Source: Pleuronectes platessa (Eukaryota > Chordata > Actinopteri > Pleuronectiformes > Pleuronectidae). Taken from it: DNA of 64,000 bases. The stretch is from assembly GCF_947347685.1 (NCBI RefSeq), contig NW_026519127.1, positions 1-64,000 on the forward strand, read 5' to 3'. The notes beneath the pieces are model-generated. The model was given only the letters and a program-made list of their open reading frames with translations, was not told the origin of the DNA and did no database searches. A program made the position numbers and the translations under genes. This document shows positions 37,628 through 51,513 of this stretch, piece by piece. Numbering within the stretch: the first letter of the stretch is position 1; each line of letters begins with the position of its first letter.

Positions 37628-39095
37628 ATGTTTCATTTATGTGCACCGCAGGGTGTGCGACGAGGGAGGGTCACTGCAGGAGATTTGCGCAGCAGGAGAT
37701 GTGCGCCACTGGAGATGTGCACCGCAGGAGATGTGCACGCAGGAGATGTGCACGCAGGAGATGTGCGCCGCAGGAGATGTGCGCCGCAGGAGATGTACAT
37801 AGCAGGAGATGTGCACGCAGGAGATGTGCGCCGCAGGAGATGTACAAAGCAGGAGATGTGCGCCGCAGGCGATATGCGCCAACGGAGATGTGCACCGCAG
37901 GAGATGTGCGCCGCAGGAGATCTGTACGCAGGAGATGTGCAACGCAGGAGATGTGCACAGCAAGAGATGTGCGCAGCAGGATGTGTGCACACAGTTTTTT
38001 TATTAATTTGATGTAATAATATTTTTTTGTAAATAAATGTTTCATTTATGTGCACCGCAGGGTGTGCGCCGCAGGATGTGCGCCGCAAGAGATGTGCACC
38101 GCAGGAGATGTGCGCAGCAGGAGATGTGCACCGCAGGAGATGTGTGCCACAGAAGATGTGCGCAGCAGGAGATGTGCGTCACAGGAGATGTGCAGAGCAG
38201 GACATGTGCGCAGCAGGAGATGTGCAGAGCAGGAGATGTGCGTTGCAGGATTAGTGCGCACAGTTTTTTTATTAATTTGAGTTAATTATTATTTTTTTTT
38301 TGTAAGTAAATGTTTCATTTATGTGCACCGCAGGGTGTGCGCCGCAAGAGATGTGCACCGCCGGAAATGTGCGCAGCAGGAGATGTGCACCACAGGAGAT
38401 GTGCGCAGCAGGAGATGTGTGCCGCAGGAGATGTGCTCAGCAGGAGATGTGCACCACTTGAGATGTGCGCTGCAGAAGATGTGCGCCGCAGGCGATATGC
38501 GCAGCAGGAGATGTGTGCCGCAGTTTTTTTATTAATATGATATAATTTTAATTTTTTTGTAAATAACTGTTTTATTTATGTGCAACGCAGGGTTCGCAAC
38601 GCAGGATGTGCGCCGCAAGAGATATGCACCGCAGGAGATGTGCGCAACAGGAGATGTGCACCACAGGAGATGTGCGCCGCAGGAGATGTGCACCGCAGGA
38701 GATGTGCGCCGCAGGAGATGTGCACCGCAGGAGAAGTGCACGCAGGAGATTAGCACGCAGGAGATGTGCGCCGCAGGATGTGTGCGCACAGTTTTTTTAT
38801 TAATTTGAGTTAATTATTATAATTTATTTGTAAATAAATGTTTCATTTATGTGCAACGAAGGGTGTGCGCCGCAGGATGTGCACTGCCGCCGGAGATGTG
38901 CGCGGCAGGAGATGTGCACTGCAGGAGATGTACACCGCAGGAGATGTGCGCAGCAGGAGATGTGCACCGCAGGAGATGTGTACGCAGGAGATATGCGCCG
39001 CAGGAGATGAGTGCCGCAGGAGATGTGCGCCGCAGGATGTGTGCGCACAGTTTTTTTAGGAAATTGAGTTAATTATTATTATTTTTTGTAAATAA
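37628..39095 (+). repeat. Canonical higher-order repeat, order P-Q-R-S-T (copy 3, 1.47 kb)
   Basis: P 37628, Q 38037, R 38310, S about 38568 and T 38838 lead into another P at 39096. The unit is about 50 bp longer than the two 1419-bp copies because its T cassette has more monomers: it is the longer T form with CTGCCGCCGG and GCGCGGCAGG. The cassette order and the linker class at each junction are unchanged, which supports P-Q-R-S-T as the underlying unit of the array. Confidence 0.85.
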
Positions 39096-39743
39096 ATGTT
39101 TCATTTATGTGCACCGCAGGGTGTGCGACGAGGGAGGGTCACCGCAGGAGATGTGGACGCAGGAGATGTGCACGCAGGAGATGTGCGCCGCAGGAGATGT
39201 GCGCCGCAGGAGATGTACATAGCAGGAGATGTGCACGCAGGAGATGTGCGCCGCAGGAGATGTACAAAGCAGGAGATGTGCGCCGCAGGCGATATGCGCC
39301 ACCGGAGATGTGCACCGCAGGAGATGTGCGCCGCAGGAGATCTGCACGCAGGAGATGTGCAACGCAGGAGATTTGCACAGCAGGAGATGTGCGCAGCAGG
39401 ATGTGTGCACACAGTTTTTTTATTAATTTGATGTAATAATATTTTTTTGTAAATAAATGTTTTATTTATGTGCACCGCAGGGTTTGCGCCGCAGGATGTG
39501 CGCCGCAAGAGATGTGCACCGCAGGAGATGTGCGCAGCAGGAGATGTGCACTGCAGGAGATGTGCGCCGCAGGAGATGTGAGTCGCAGGAGATGAGTGCC
39601 GCAGGAGATGTGCACCGCAGGAGATGTGTACGCAGGAGATATGCGCCGCAGGAGATGAGTGCCGCAGGAGATGTGCGCCGCAGGATGTGTGCGCACAGTT
39701 TTTTTAGGAATTTGAGTTAATTATTATTATTTTTTGTAAATAA

Positions 39744-40865
39744 ATGTTTCATTTATGTGCACTGCAGGGTGTGCGACGAGGGAGGGTCACTGCAGGAGAT
39801 TTGCGCAGCAGGAGATGTGCGCCACTGGAGATGTGCACCGCAGGAGATGTGCACGCAGGAGATGTGCACGCAGGAGATGTGCGCCGCAGGAGATGTGCGC
39901 CGCAGGAGATGTACATAGCAGGAGATGTGCACGCAGGAGATGTGCGCCGCAGGAGATGTGCGCCGCAGGAGATGTACATAGCAGGAGATGTGCACCGCAG
40001 GAGATGTGCACGCAGGAGATGTGCACGCAGGAGATGTGCGCCGCAGGAGATGTGCGCCGCAGGAGATGTACATAGCAGGAGATGTGCACGCAGGAGATGT
40101 GCGCCGCAGGAGATGTGCGCCGCAGGAGATGTACATAGCAGGAGATGTGCACCGCAGGAGATGTGCACCGCCGGAAATGTGCGCAGCAGGAGATGTGCAC
40201 CGCAGGAGATGTGTACGCAGGAGATATGCGCCGCAGGAGATGAGTGCCGCAGGAGATGTGCGCCGCAGGATGTGTGCGCACAGTTTTTTTAGGAATTTGA
40301 GTTAATTATTATTATTTTTTGTAAATAAATGTTTCATTTATGTGCACTGCAGGGTGTGCGACGAGGGAGGGTCACTGCAGGAGATTTGCGCAGCAGGAGA
40401 TGTGCGCCACTGGAGATGTGCACCGCAGGAGATGTGCACGCAGGAGATGTGCACGCAGGAGATGTGCGCCGCAGGAGATGTGCGCCGCAGGAGATGTACA
40501 TAGCAGGAGATGTGCACGCAGGAGATGTGCGCCGCAGGAGATGTGCGCCGCAGGAGATGTACATAGCAGGAGATGTGCACGCAGGAGATGTGCGCCGCAG
40601 GAGATGTGCGCCGCAGGAGATGTACATAGCAGGAGATGTGCACCGCAGGAGATGTGCACGCAGGAGATGTGCACGCAGGAGATGTGCGCCGCAGGAGATG
40701 TGCGCAGCAGGAGATGTACATAGCAGGAGATGTGCACGCAGGAGATGTGCGCCGCAGGAGATGTGCGCCGCAGGAGATGTACATAGCAGGAGATGTGCAC
40801 CGCAGGAGATGTGCGCCGCAGGAGATGTGCGCCGCAGGATGTGTGCGCACAGTTTTTTTATTAAT
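39744..40865 (+). repeat. Two consecutive expanded P cassettes
   Basis: The first (39744) carries four GATGTACATAGCAGGAG units in a 63/94/63 pattern and then an R/T-type end with L2. The second (40329) carries five in a 63/63/94/63 pattern and closes with the TTTTCTTTTTAAATAAATG linker leading to U at 40900. This is the largest amplification of the sub-repeat in the window. Confidence 0.85.
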
Positions 40866-41599
40866 TTGAGTTAATTATTATAATTTTCTTTTTAAATAAA
40901 TGTTTCATTTATGTGCAACGCAGGGTGTGCGCCGCAGGATGTGCGCCGCAAGAGATGTGCACCGCAGGAGATGTGCGCAGCAGGAGATGTGCACTGCAGG
41001 AGATGTGCGCCGCAGGAGATGTGAGTCGCAGGAGATGAGTGCCGCAGGAGATGTGCGCCGCAGGATGTGTGCGCACAGTTTTTTTAGGAATTTGAGTTAA
41101 TTATTATTATTTTTTGTAAATAAATGTTTCATTTATGTGCACCGCAGGGTGTGCGACGAGGGAGGGTCACTGCAGGAGATTTGCGCAGCAGGAGATGTGT
41201 GCCACTGGAGATGTGCGCCGCAGGAGATGTGCACGCAGGAGATGTGCACGCAGGAGATGTGCGCCGCAGGAGATGTGCGCCGCAGGAGATGTACATAGCA
41301 GGAGATGTGCACGCAGGAGATGTGCGCCGCAGGAGATGTACAAAGCAGGAGATGTGCGCCGCAGGCGATATGCGCCACCGGAGATGTGCACCGCAGGAGA
41401 TGTGCGCCGCAGGAGATCTGCACGCAGGAGATGTGCAACGCAGGAGATATGCACAGCAGGAGATGTGCGCAGCAGGATGTGTGCACACAGTTTTTTTATT
41501 AATTTGATGTAATAATATTTTTTTGTAAATAAATGTTTTATTTATGTGCACCGCAGGGTGTGCGCCGCAGGATGTGCGCCGCAAGAGATGTGCACCGCA

Positions 41600-42706
41600 G
41601 GAGATGTGCGCTTCAGGAGATATGCACCGCAGGAGATGTGTGCCGCAGAAGATGTGCGCAGCAGGAGATGTGCGTCACAGGAGATGTGCAGAGCAGGAGA
41701 TGTGCGCAGCAGGAGATGTGCAGAGCAGGAGATGTGCGTTGCAGGATTAGTGCGCACAGTTTTTTTATTAATTTGAGTTAATTATTATTTTTTTTTTGTA
41801 AGTAAATGTTTCATTTATGTGCACCGCAGGGTGTGCGCCGCATGAGATGTGCACCGCCGGAAATGTGCGCAGCAGGAGATGTGCACCGCAGGACATGTGT
41901 ACGCAGGAGATATGCGCCGCAGGAGATGAGTGCCGCAGGAGATGTGCGCCGCAGGATGTGTGCGCACAGTTTTTTTAGGAATTTGAGTTAATTATTATTA
42001 TTTTTTGTAAATAAATGTTTGATTTATGTGCACCGCAGGGTGTGCGACGAGGGAGGGTCACTGCAGGAGATTTGCGCAGCAGGAGATGTGCGCCACTGGA
42101 GATGTGCACCGCAGGAGATGTGCACGCAGGAGATGTGCACGCAGGAGATGTGCGCCGCAGGAGATGTGCGCCGCAGGAGATGTACATAGCAGGAGATTTG
42201 CACGCAGGAGATGTGCGCCGCAGGAGATGTGCGCAGCAGGAGATGTGCGCCGCAGGAGATGTACACCGCAGGAGATGTGCGCAGCATGAGATGTGCACCG
42301 CAGGAGATGTGTACGCAGGAGATATGCGCCGCAGGAGATGTGCGACGCAGGATGTGTGCGGAGATGTGCACCGCAGGAGATGTGCGCAGCAGGATGTGTG
42401 CGCACAGTTTTTTTATTAATTTTATTTATGTGCATCTTATGTTCTGCAATGCAGGAGATGTGCGCAGCAGGAGATTTGCGCCGCAGGATGTGTGCGCACA
42501 GTTTTTTTATTACTTTGAGTTAATTATTATAATTTTTTTGTAAATAAATGTTTCATTTATGTGCAACGCAGGGTGTGCGCCGCAGGATGTGCGCCGCAAG
42601 AGATGTGCACCGCAGGAGATGTGCTCAGCAGGAGATGTGCACCACTTGAGATGTGCGCTGGAGGAGATGTGCACCGCAGGCAATATGCGCAGCAGGAGAT
42701 GTGTGC
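41600..42706 (+). repeat. 1.1-kb block, first copy (second copy at 47114-48220)
   Basis: The offset is 5514 bp: R/T hybrid 41806/47320, P 42015/47529, L6 and mini-cassette, then U fused to R. P in both copies has the linker variant AAATAAATGTTTGATTTATG (G in place of C). The copies diverge at about 42706/48220: copy 1 proceeds to an L5 linker, while copy 2 continues into GATGTGCGCCGCAAGAG. The 5' edge shares the GCGCTTCAGGAGATATGCA signature. Confidence 0.78.
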
Positions 42707-43556
42707 CGCAGTTTTTTTATTAATATGATTTAATTTTAATTTTTTTTGTAAATAACTGTTTTATTTATGTGCAACGCAGGGTTCGCAACGCAGGATGTGC
42801 GCCGCAAGAGATATGCACCGCAGGAGATGTGTGCAACAGGAGATGTGCACCACAGGAGATGTGCGCAGCAGGAGATGTGCACCGCAGGAGATGTGCGCCG
42901 CAGGAGATGTGCACCGCAGGAGAAGTGCACGCAGGACATTAGCACGCAGGAGATGTGCGCCGCAGGATGTGTGCGCACAGTTTTTTTATTAATTTGAGTT
43001 AATTATTATAATTTTTTTGTAAATAAATGTTTCATTTATGTGCAACGCAGGGTGTGCGCCGCAGGATGTGCGCCGCAAGAGATATGCACCGCAGGAGATG
43101 TGCGCAGCAGGAGATGTGCACCGCAGGAGATGTGTACGCAGGAGATATGCGCCGCAGGAGATGAGTGCCGCAGGAGATGTGCGCCGCAGGATGTGTGCGG
43201 AGATGTGCACCGCAGGAGTTGTGCGCAGCAGGAGATGTGCACCGCAGGAGATGTGCGCCGCAAGAGATGTGCACCGCAAGAGATGTGCGCAGCAAGAGAT
43301 TGGCACGCAGGAGATGTGCGCCGCAGGATGTGTGCGGAGATGTGCACCGCAGGAGATGTGCGCAGCAGGATGTGTGCGCACAGTTTTTTTATTAATTTTA
43401 TTTATGTGCATCTTATGTTCTGCAATGCAGGAGATGTGCGCAGCAGGAGATTTGCGCCGCAGGATGTGTGCGCACAGTTTTTTTATTAATTTGAGTTAAT
43501 TATTATAATTTTTTTGTAAATAAATGTTTCATTTATGTGCAACGCAGGGTGTGCGC

Positions 43557-46500
43557 CGCAGGATGTGCGCCGCAAGAGATATGCACCGGCGGAGATGTGC
43601 GCAGCAGGAGATGTGCACCGCAGGAGATGTGCAACGCAAGAGATGTGCACCGCAGGAGATGTGCGCAGCAGGAGATGTGCACCGCAGGAGATGTGTGCCG
43701 CAGAAGATGTGCGCAGCAGGAGATGTGCGTCACAGGAGATGTGCAGAGCAGGAGATGTGCGCAGCAGGAGATGTGCAGAGCAGGACATGTGCGTAGCAGG
43801 ATTAGTGCGCACAGTTTTTTTATTAATTTGAGTTAATTATTATTTTTTTTTTGTAAGTAAATGTTTCATTTATGTGCACCGCAGGGTGTGCGCCGCAAGA
43901 GATGTGCACCGCCGGAAATGTGCGCAGCAGGAGATGTGCACCGCAGGAGATGTGCGCAGCAGGAGATGTGTGCCGCAGGAGATGTGCTAAGCAGGAGATG
44001 TGCACCACATGAGATGTGCGCTGCAGGAGATGTGCGCCGCAGGCGATATGCGCAGCAGGAGATGTGTGCCGCAGTTTTTTTATTAATATGATTTAATTTT
44101 AATTTTTTTTGTAAATAACTGTTTTATTTATGTGCAATGCAGGGTTCGCAACGCAGGATGTGCGCCGCAAGAGATATGCACCGCAGGAGATGTGCGCAAC
44201 AGGAGATGTGCACCACAGGAGATGTGCGCAGCAGGAGATGTGCACCGCAGGAGATGTGCCCCGCAGGAGATGTGCACCGCAGGAGAAATGCACGCAGGAG
44301 ATTAGCACGCAGGAGATGTGCGCCGCAGGATGTGTGCGCACAGTTTTTTTATTAATTTGAGTTAATTATTATAATTTATTTGTAAATAAATGTTTCATTT
44401 ATGTGCAACGAAGGGTGTGCGCCGCAGGATGTGCACCGCCGCCGGAGATGTGCGCTTCAGGAGATGTGCACCGCAGGAGATGTGTGCCGCAGAAGATGTG
44501 CGCAGCAGGAGATGTGCGTCACAGGAGATGTGCAGAGCAGGAGATGTGCGCAGCAGGAGATGTGCAGAGCAGGAGATGTGCGTTGCAGGATTAGTGCGCA
44601 CAGTTTTTTTATTAATTTGAGTTAATTATTATTTTTTTTTTGTAAGTAAATGTTTCATTTATGTGCACTGCAGGGTGTGCGCCGCAAGAGATGTGCACCG
44701 CCGGAAATGTGCGCAGCAGGAGATGTGCACCGCAGGAGATGTGTACGCAGGAGATATGCGCCGCAGGAGATGAGTGCCGCAGGAGATGTGCGCCGCAGGA
44801 TGTGTGCGCACAGTTTTTTTAGGAATTTGAGTTAATTATTATTATTTTTTGTAAATAAATGTTTGATTTATGTGCACCGCAGGGTGTGCGACGAGGGAGG
44901 GTCACTGCAGGAGATTTGCGCAGCAGGAGATGTGCGCCACTGGAGATGTGCACCGCAGGAGATGTGCACGCAGGAGATGTGCACGCAGGAGATGTGCGCC
45001 GCAGGAGATGTACGCCGCAGGAGATGTACATAGCAGGAGATGTGCAAGCAGGAGATGTGCGCCGCAGGAGATGTGCGCAGCAGGAGATGTGCGCCGCAGG
45101 AGATGTACACCGCAGGAGATGTGCGCAGCATGAGATGTGCACCGCAGGAGATGTGTACGCAGGAGATATGCGCCGCAGGAGATGTGCGACGCAGGATGTG
45201 TGCGCACAGTTTTTTTATTAATTTGAGTTAATTATTATAATTTTTTTGTAAATAAATGTTTCATTTATGTGCAACGCAGGGTGTGCGCCGCAGGATGTGC
45301 GCCGCAGGATGTGCGCCGCAAGAGATATGCACCGCAGGAGATGTGCGCAGCAGGAGATGTGCACTGCAGGAGATGTGCGCCGCAGGAGATGTGAGTCGCA
45401 GGAGATGTACATAGCAGGAGATGTGCGCCGCAGGCGATATGCGCAGCAGGAGATGTGTGCCGCAGTTTTTTTATTAATTTGATTTTATTTTTTTATTGTT
45501 TTGTAAATAAATGTTTCATTTATGTGCAACGCAGGGTGTGCGCCGCAGGATGTGCGCCGCAAGAGATATGCACAGGCGGAGATGTGCGCAGCAGGAGATG
45601 TGCACCGCAGGAGATGTGCGCCGCAGGAGATGTGCACCGCAGGAGAAGTGCACGCAGGAGATTAGCACGCAGGAGATGTGCGCCGCAGGATGTGTGCGCA
45701 CAGTTTTTTTATTAATTTGAGTTAATTATTATAATTTATTTGTAAATAAATGTTTCATTTATGTGCAACGAAGGGTGTGCGCCGCAGGATGTGCACCGCC
45801 GCCGGAGATGTGCGCTTCAGGAGATGTGCACCGCAGGAGATGTGTACGCAGGAGATATGCGCCGCAGGAGATGAGTGCCGCAGGAGATGTGCGCCGCAGG
45901 ATGTGTGCGCACAGTTTTTTTAGGAATTTGAATTAATTATTATTATTTTTTGTAAATAAATGTTTCATTTATGTGCACCGCAGGGTGTGCGACGAGGGAG
46001 GGTCACTGCAGGAGATTTGCGCAGCAGGAGATGTGCGCCACTGGAGATGTGCACCGCAGGAGATGTGCACGCAGGAGATGTGCACGCAGGAGATGTGCGC
46101 CGCAGGAGATGTGCGCCGCAGGAGATGTACATAGCAGGAGATGTGCACGCAGGAGATGTGCGCCGCAGGAGATGTACAAAGCAGGAGATGTGCGCCGCAG
46201 GCGATATGCGCCACCGGAGATGTGCACCGCAGGAGATGTGCGCCGCAGGAGATCTGCACGCAGGAGATGTGCAACGCAGGAGATGTGCACAGCAGGAGAT
46301 GTGCGCAGCAGGATGTGTGCACACAGTTTTTTTATTAATTTGATATAATAATATTTTTTTGTAAATAAATGTTTCATTTATGTGCACCGCAGGGTGTGCG
46401 CCGCAGGATGTGCGCCGCAAGAGATGTGCACTGCAGGAGATGTGCGGAGCAGGAGATGTGCACCGCAGGAGATGTGTGCCGCAGAAGATGTGCGCAGCAG

Positions 46501-49500
46501 GAGATGTGCAGAGCAGGAGATGTGCAGAGGAGGAGATGTGCGCAGCAGGAGATGTGCAGAGCAGGAGATGTGCGCTGCAGGATTAGTGCGCACAGTTTTT
46601 TTTCTTAATTTGAGTTAATTATTATTTTTTTTTGTAAGTAAATGTTTCATTTATGTGCACCGCAGGGTGTGCGCCACAAGAGATGTGCACCGCCGGAAAT
46701 GTGCGCAGCAGGAGATGTGCATCGCAGGAGATGTGCGCAGCAGGAGATGTGTGCCGCAGGAGATGTGCTCAGCAGGAGATGTGCACCACTTGAGATGTGC
46801 GCTGCAGGAGATGTGCGCCGCAGGCGATATGCGCAGCAGGAGATGTGTGCCGCAAGAGATATGTACCGCAGGAGATGTGTGCAACAGGAGATGTGCACCA
46901 CAGGAGATGTGCGCAGCAGGAGATGTGCACCGCAGGAGATGTGCGCCGCAGGAGATGTGCACCGCAGGAGAAGTGCACGCAGGAGATGTGCGCCGCAGGA
47001 TGTGTGCGCACAGTTTTTTTATTAATTTGAGTTAATTATTATAATTTATTTGTAAATAAATGTTTCATTTATGTGCAACGAAGTGTGTGCGCCGCAGGAT
47101 GTGCACCGCCGCCGGAGATGTGCGCTTCAGGAGATATGCACTGCAGGAGATGTGTGCCGCAGAAGATGTGCGCAGCAGGAGATGTGCGTCACAGGAGATG
47201 TGCAGAGCAGGAGATGTGCGCAGCAGGAGATGTGCAGAGCAGGAGATGTGCGTTGCAGGATTAGTTCGCACAGTTTTTTTATTAATTTGAGTTAATTATT
47301 ATTTTTTTTTTGTAAGTAAATGTTTCATTTATGTGCACCGCAGGGTGTGCGCCGCAAGAGATGTGCACCGCCGGAAATGTGCGCAGTAGGAGATGTGCAC
47401 CGCAGGAGATGTGTACGCAGGAGATATGCGCCGCAGGAGATGAGTGCCGCAGGAGATGTGCGCCGCAGGATGTGTGCGCACAGTTTTTTTAGGAATTTGA
47501 GTTAATTATTATTATTTTTTGTAAATAAATGTTTGATTTATGTGCACCGCAGGGTGTGCGACGAGGGAGGGTCACTGCAGGAGATTTGCGCAGCAGGAGA
47601 TGTGCGCCACTGGAGATGTGCACCGCAGGAGATGTGCACGCAGGAGATGTGCACGCAGGAGATGTGCGCCGCAGGAGATGTGCGCCGCAGGAGATGTACA
47701 TAGCAGGAGATTTGCACGCAGGAGATGTGCGCCGCAGGAGATGTGCGCAGCAGGAGATGTGCGCCGCAGGAGATGTACACCGCAGGAGATGTGCGCAGCA
47801 TGAGATGTGCACCGCAGGAGATGTGTACGCAGGAGATATGCGCCGCAGGAGATGTGCGACGCAGGATGTGTGCGGAGATGTGCACCGCAGGAGATGTGCG
47901 CAGCAGGATGTGTGCGCACAGTTTTTTTATTAATTTTATTTATGTGCATCTTATGTTCTGCAATGCAGGAGATGTGCGCAGCAGGAGATTTGCGCCGCAG
48001 GATGTGTGCGCACAGTTTTTTTATTACTTTGAGTTAATTATTATAATTTTTTTGTAAATAAATGTTTCATTTATGTGCAACGCAGGGTGTGCGCCGCAGG
48101 ATGTGCACCGCAAGAGATGTGCACCGCAGGAGATGTGCTCAGCAGGAGATGTGCACCACTTGAGATGTGCGCTGCAGGAGATGTGCACCGCAGGCAATAT
48201 GCGCAGCAGGAGATGTGTGCCGCAGGATGTGCGCCGCAAGAGATATGCACCGGCGGAGATGTGCGCAGCAGGAGATGTGCACCGCAGGAGATGTGCAACG
48301 CAAGAGATGTGCACCGCAGGAGATGTGCGCAGCAGAAGATGTGCACCGCAGGAGATGTGTGCCGCAGAAGATGTGCGCAGCAGGAGATGTGCGTCACAGG
48401 AGATGTGCAGAGCAGGAGATGTGCGCAGCAGGAGATGTGCAGAGCAGGACATGTGCGTTGCAGGATTAGTGCGCACAGTTTTTTTATTAATTTGAGTTAA
48501 TTATTATTTTTTTTTTGTAAGTAAATGTTTCATTTATGTGCACCGCAGGGTGTGCGCCGCAAGAGATGTGCACCGCCGGAAATGTGCGCAGCAGGAGATG
48601 TGCACCGCAGGAGATGTGCGCAGCAGGAGATGTGTGCCGCAGGAGATGTGCTAAGCAGGAGATGTGCACCACATGAGATGTGCGCTGCAGGAGATGTGCG
48701 CCGCAGGCGATATGCGCAGCAGGAGATGTGTGCCGCAGTTTTTTTATTAATATGATTTAATTTTAATTTTTTTTGTAAATAACTGTTTTATTTATGTGCA
48801 ATGCAGGGTTCGCAACGCAGGATGTGCGCCGCAAGAGATATGCACCGCAGGAGATGTGCGCAACAGGAGATGTGCACCACAGGAGATGTGCGCAGCAGGA
48901 GATGTGCACCGCAGGAGATGTGCGCCGCAGGAGATGTGCACCGCAGGAGAAGTGCACGCAGGAGATTAGCACGCAGGAGATGTGCGCCGCAGGATGTGTG
49001 CGCACAGTTTTTTTATTAATTTGAGTTAATTATTATAATTTATTTGTAAATAAATGTTTCATTTATGTGCAACGAAGGGTGTGCGCCGCAGGATGTGCAC
49101 CGCCGCCGGAGATGTGCGCTTCAGGAGATTTGCACCGCAGGAGATGTGTGCCGCAGAAGATGTGCGCAGCAGGAGATGTGCGTCACAGGAGATGTTCAGA
49201 GCAGGAGATGTGCGCAGCAGGAGATGTGCAGAGCAGGAGATGTGCGTTGCAGGATTAGTGCGCACAGTTTTTTTATTAATTTGAGTTAATTATTATTTTT
49301 TTTTTGTAAGTAAATGTTTCATTTATGTGCACCGCAGGGTGTGCGCCGCAAGAGATGTGCACCGCCGGAAATGTGCGCAGCAGGAGATGTGCACCGTAGG
49401 AGATATGTACGCAGGAGATATGCGCCGCAGGAGATGAGTGCCGCAGGAGATGTGCGCCGCAGGATGTGTGCGCACAGTTTTTTTAGGAATTTGAGTTAAT

Positions 49501-51513
49501 TATTATTATTTTTTGTAAATAAATGTTTGATTTATGTGCACCGCAGGGTGTGCGACGAGGGAGGGTCACTGCAGGAGATTTGCGCAGCAGGAGATGTGCG
49601 CCACTGGAGATGTGCACCGCAGGAGATGTGCACGCAGGAGATGTGCACGCAGGAGATGTGCGCCGCAGGAGATGTGCGCCGCAGGAGATATACATAGCAG
49701 GAGATGTGCACGCAGGAGATGTGCGCCGCAGGAGATGTGCGCAGCAGGAGATGTGCGCCGCAGGAGATGTACACCGCAGGAGATGTGCGCAACATGAGAT
49801 GTGCACCGCAGGAGATGTGTACGCAGGAGATATGCGCCGCAGGAGATGTGCGACGCAGGATGTGTGCGCACAGTTTTTTTATTAATTTGAGTTAATTATT
49901 AAAATTTTTTTGTAAATAAATGTTTCATTTATGTGCAACGCAGGGTGTGCGCCGCAGGATGTGCGCCGCAGGATGTGCGCCGCAAGAGATGTGCACCGCA
50001 GGAGATGTGCGCAGCAGGAGATGTGCACTGTAGGAGATGTGCGCCGCAGGAGATGTGAGTCGCAGGAGATGTACATAGCAGGAGATGTGCGCCGCAGGCG
50101 ATATGCGCAGCAGGAGATGTGTGCCGCAGTTTTTTTATTAATTTTATTTTATTTTTTTATTGTTTTGTAAATAAATGTTTCATTTATGTGCAACGCAGGG
50201 TGTACGCCGCAGGATGTGCGCCGCAAGAGATATGCACAGGCGGAGATGTGCGCAGCAGGAGATGTGCACCGCAGGAGATGTGCGCCGCAGGAGATGTGCA
50301 CCGCAGGAGAAGTGCACGCAGGAGATTAGCACGCAGGAGATGTGCGCCGCAGGATGTGTGCGCACAGTTTTTTTATTAATTTGAGTTAATTATTATAATT
50401 TATTTGTAAATAAATGTTTCATTTATGTGCAACGAAGGGTGTGCGCGCAGGATGTGCACCGCCGACGGAGATGTGCGCTTCAGGAGATGTGCACCGCAGG
50501 AGATGTGTACGCAGGAGATATGCGCCGCAGGAGATGAGTGCCGCAGGAGATGTGCGCCGCAGGATGTGTGCGCACAGTTTTTTTAGGAATTTGAGTTAAT
50601 TATTATTATTTTTTGTAAATAAATGTTTCATTTATGTGCACCGCAGGGTGTGCGACGAGGGAGGGTCACTGCAGGAGATTTGCGCAGCAGGAGATGTGCG
50701 CCACTGGAGATGTGCACCGCAGGAGATGTGCACGCAGGAGATGTGCACGCAGGAGATGTGCGCCGCAGGAGATGTGCGCCGCAGGAGATGTACATAGCAG
50801 GAGATGTGCACGCAGGAGATGTGCGCCGCAGGAGATGTACAAAGCAGGAGATGTGCGCCGCAGGCGATATGCGCCACCGGAGATGTGCACCGCAGGAGAT
50901 GTGCGCCGCAGGAGATCTGCACGCAGGAGATGTGCAACGCAGGAGATGTGCACAGCAGGAGATGTGCGCAGCAGGATGTGTGCACACAGTTTTTTTATTA
51001 ATTTGATGTAATAATATTTTTTTGTAAATAAATGTTTCATTTATGTGCACCGCAGGGTGTGTGCCGCAGGATGTGCGCCGCAAGAGATGTGCACTGCAGG
51101 AGATGTGCGGAGCAGGAGATGTGCACCGCAGGAGATGTGTACCGCAGAAGATGTGCGCAGCAGGAGATGTGCAGAGCAGGAGATGTGCAGAGCAGGATAT
51201 GTGCGCAGCAGGAGATGTGCAGAGCAGGAGATGTGCGCTGCAGGATTAGTGCGCACAGTTTTTTTTATTAATTTGAGTTAATTATTATTTTTTTTTGTAA
51301 GTAAATGTTTCATTTATTTGCACCGCAGGGTGTGCGCCACAAGAGATGTGCACCGCCGGAAATGTGCGCAGCAGGAGATGTGCACCGCAGGAGATGTGCG
51401 CAGCAGGAGATGTGTGCCGCAGGAGATGTGCTCAGCAGGAGATGTGCACCACATGAGATGTGCGCTGCAGGAGATGTGCGCCGCAGGCGATATGCGCAGC
51501 AGGAGATGTGTGC
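43557..51513 (+). repeat. 4,664-bp tandem duplication, 3.3-kb copies
   Basis: Copy 1 is about 43557-46850 and copy 2 about 48221-51513. The offset is 4664 bp, changing to 4663 after loss of one C (GTGCGCGCAGG at about 50434 against GTGCGCCGCAGG). Matching starts are R 43861/48525, T/Q 44390/49054, R/T 44650/49314, P 44859/49523, U 45258/49922, U/S 45511/50175, P 45960/50623, Q 46369/51032. Scattered single-base differences are visible. A part of it (about 48500-49480) recurs a third time at 52845-53825 (offset 4345). Confidence 0.83.
45463..45528 (+). repeat. AT-rich linker class L7 (first occurrence)
   Basis: After GTGTGCCGCAG and a T-run it reads ATTAATTTGATTTTATT, then TTTTTATTGTTTTGTAAATAA and TGTTTCATTTATG. 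I see it only from 45.4 kb onward (also near 50130, 55210, 56090 and 57158), each time before a U-type cassette. A diverged relative is at 58845-58895, ending TAAATCACTGTTTC. It looks like an L5 derivative that arose in the right half of the array. Confidence 0.75.
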
